Source: an uncultured Pelagibacteraceae bacterium (lineage in GTDB: Bacteria > Pseudomonadota > Alphaproteobacteria > Pelagibacterales > Pelagibacteraceae). From it: a stretch of DNA of 33,190 bases. The stretch lies in contig CABYRT010000010.1 of assembly GCA_902521355.1 (NCBI GenBank), positions 1 through 33,190 on the forward strand, read 5' to 3'. The translations under genes and the position numbers were made by a program. The notes under the pieces are model-generated. The model saw only the letters and a program-made list of their open reading frames with translations. It did no database searches and was not told the origin of the DNA. Positions 33,059-33,190 of this stretch are shown here, one piece after another; within the stretch, counting starts at the first letter, position 1, and each line of letters starts with the position of its first letter.

Positions 33059-33190
33059 TTACTTCCTTAAATTTAATTTTGATATTACTTCTTTATAAGA
33101 CTCCATTTTATTTTTCTTTAAATAGTCTAATAATTTTTTTCTTCTATTTACTGCTCTCAAAAGTCCAACAGATGAATGTTTATCTTTTTT
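33059..33190 (-). CDS. rpsO: 30S ribosomal protein S15 (uS15), 3' part only
   Basis: The window ends inside this gene; only the last 43 codons are present. The translation contains [20 protein letters not shown] followed by DYLKK, the conserved C-terminal part of S15, which binds 16S rRNA. The TAA stop (33061-33059) abuts the pnp ATG at 33058. The start lies beyond the window edge. Confidence 0.93.
   Translation of the reverse strand, partial: KKDKHSSVGLLRAVNRRKKLLDYLKKNKMESYKEVISKLNLRK

Overview
The window looks like a chromosomal segment of a streamlined, very AT-rich marine alphaproteobacterium, most likely Pelagibacterales (SAR11) or a close ecological equivalent. The reasons are the strongly AT-biased bases, spacers that are mostly short or negative, and alphaproteobacterial gene orders: helicase-fdxA-carD, tlpA/argH-lptM-lysA, dnaN-dnaA-rpsT-mutM/ubiE-ubiB-coaBC-dut, irr/fabA-fabB-fabI and rpsO-pnp. 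This placement is inferred from gene content and order; no tree was built. I see no CRISPR array, insertion sequence, prophage or integron.

Layout. 1-4164 (+): SUV3-like helicase, TerB-like protein, ferredoxin FdxA and a CarD regulator whose reading frame is broken at a run of eight A. 4160-4390 (-): a self-contained unit encoding a 27-residue Lys/Arg peptide, with promoter, 5' hairpin, Shine-Dalgarno and terminator. 4491-6295 (-): tRNA-Leu(CAA) followed directly by an acyl-CoA synthetase. 6361-7964 (+): YqaA-type membrane protein, DsbB and Coq7. 7961-9248 (-): HNH nuclease and an esterase-type hydrolase. 9298-9498 (+): HIG1-domain protein. 9495-10025 (-): TlpA-like thioredoxin. 10045-13465 (+): argH, a 38-residue LptM-type lipoprotein, lysA and plsC. 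13462-17392 (-): dnaN, dnaA, rpsT and mutM. 17425-22533 (+): ubiE, ubiB, coaBC, dut, a MoeB/ThiF-type E1-like enzyme and an SH3-domain secreted protein. 22560-26494 (-): zinc-ribbon peptide, DUF2061 protein, Fe(II)/2-oxoglutarate hydroxylase-like protein, katG and irr. 26568-30562 (+): fabA, fabB, fabI, DUF4149 protein and a sugar-nucleotide epimerase. 30605-33190 (-): rhodanese, pnp and the 3' end of rpsO.

How the genes fit together. Most are core functions: replication (dnaA, dnaN), repair and nucleotide pool (mutM, dut), ubiquinone synthesis (ubiE, ubiB, coq7), unsaturated fatty acid and phospholipid synthesis (fabA, fabB, fabI, plsC), arginine and lysine synthesis (argH, lysA), coenzyme A (coaBC) and RNA turnover (helicase, pnp). 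The most interesting stretch is 22560-26535. There katG has a near-consensus sigma70 promoter overlaid by two copies of a Fur-superfamily operator. A third copy lies between irr and fabA. katG is followed closely by an iron-dependent oxygenase-like gene and a small membrane protein. Beyond those is a zinc-ribbon gene preceded by two exact 18-bp repeats and a Fur-type box. I propose this as an iron- and peroxide-responsive cassette. The individual families are known; the grouping and its control are inference.
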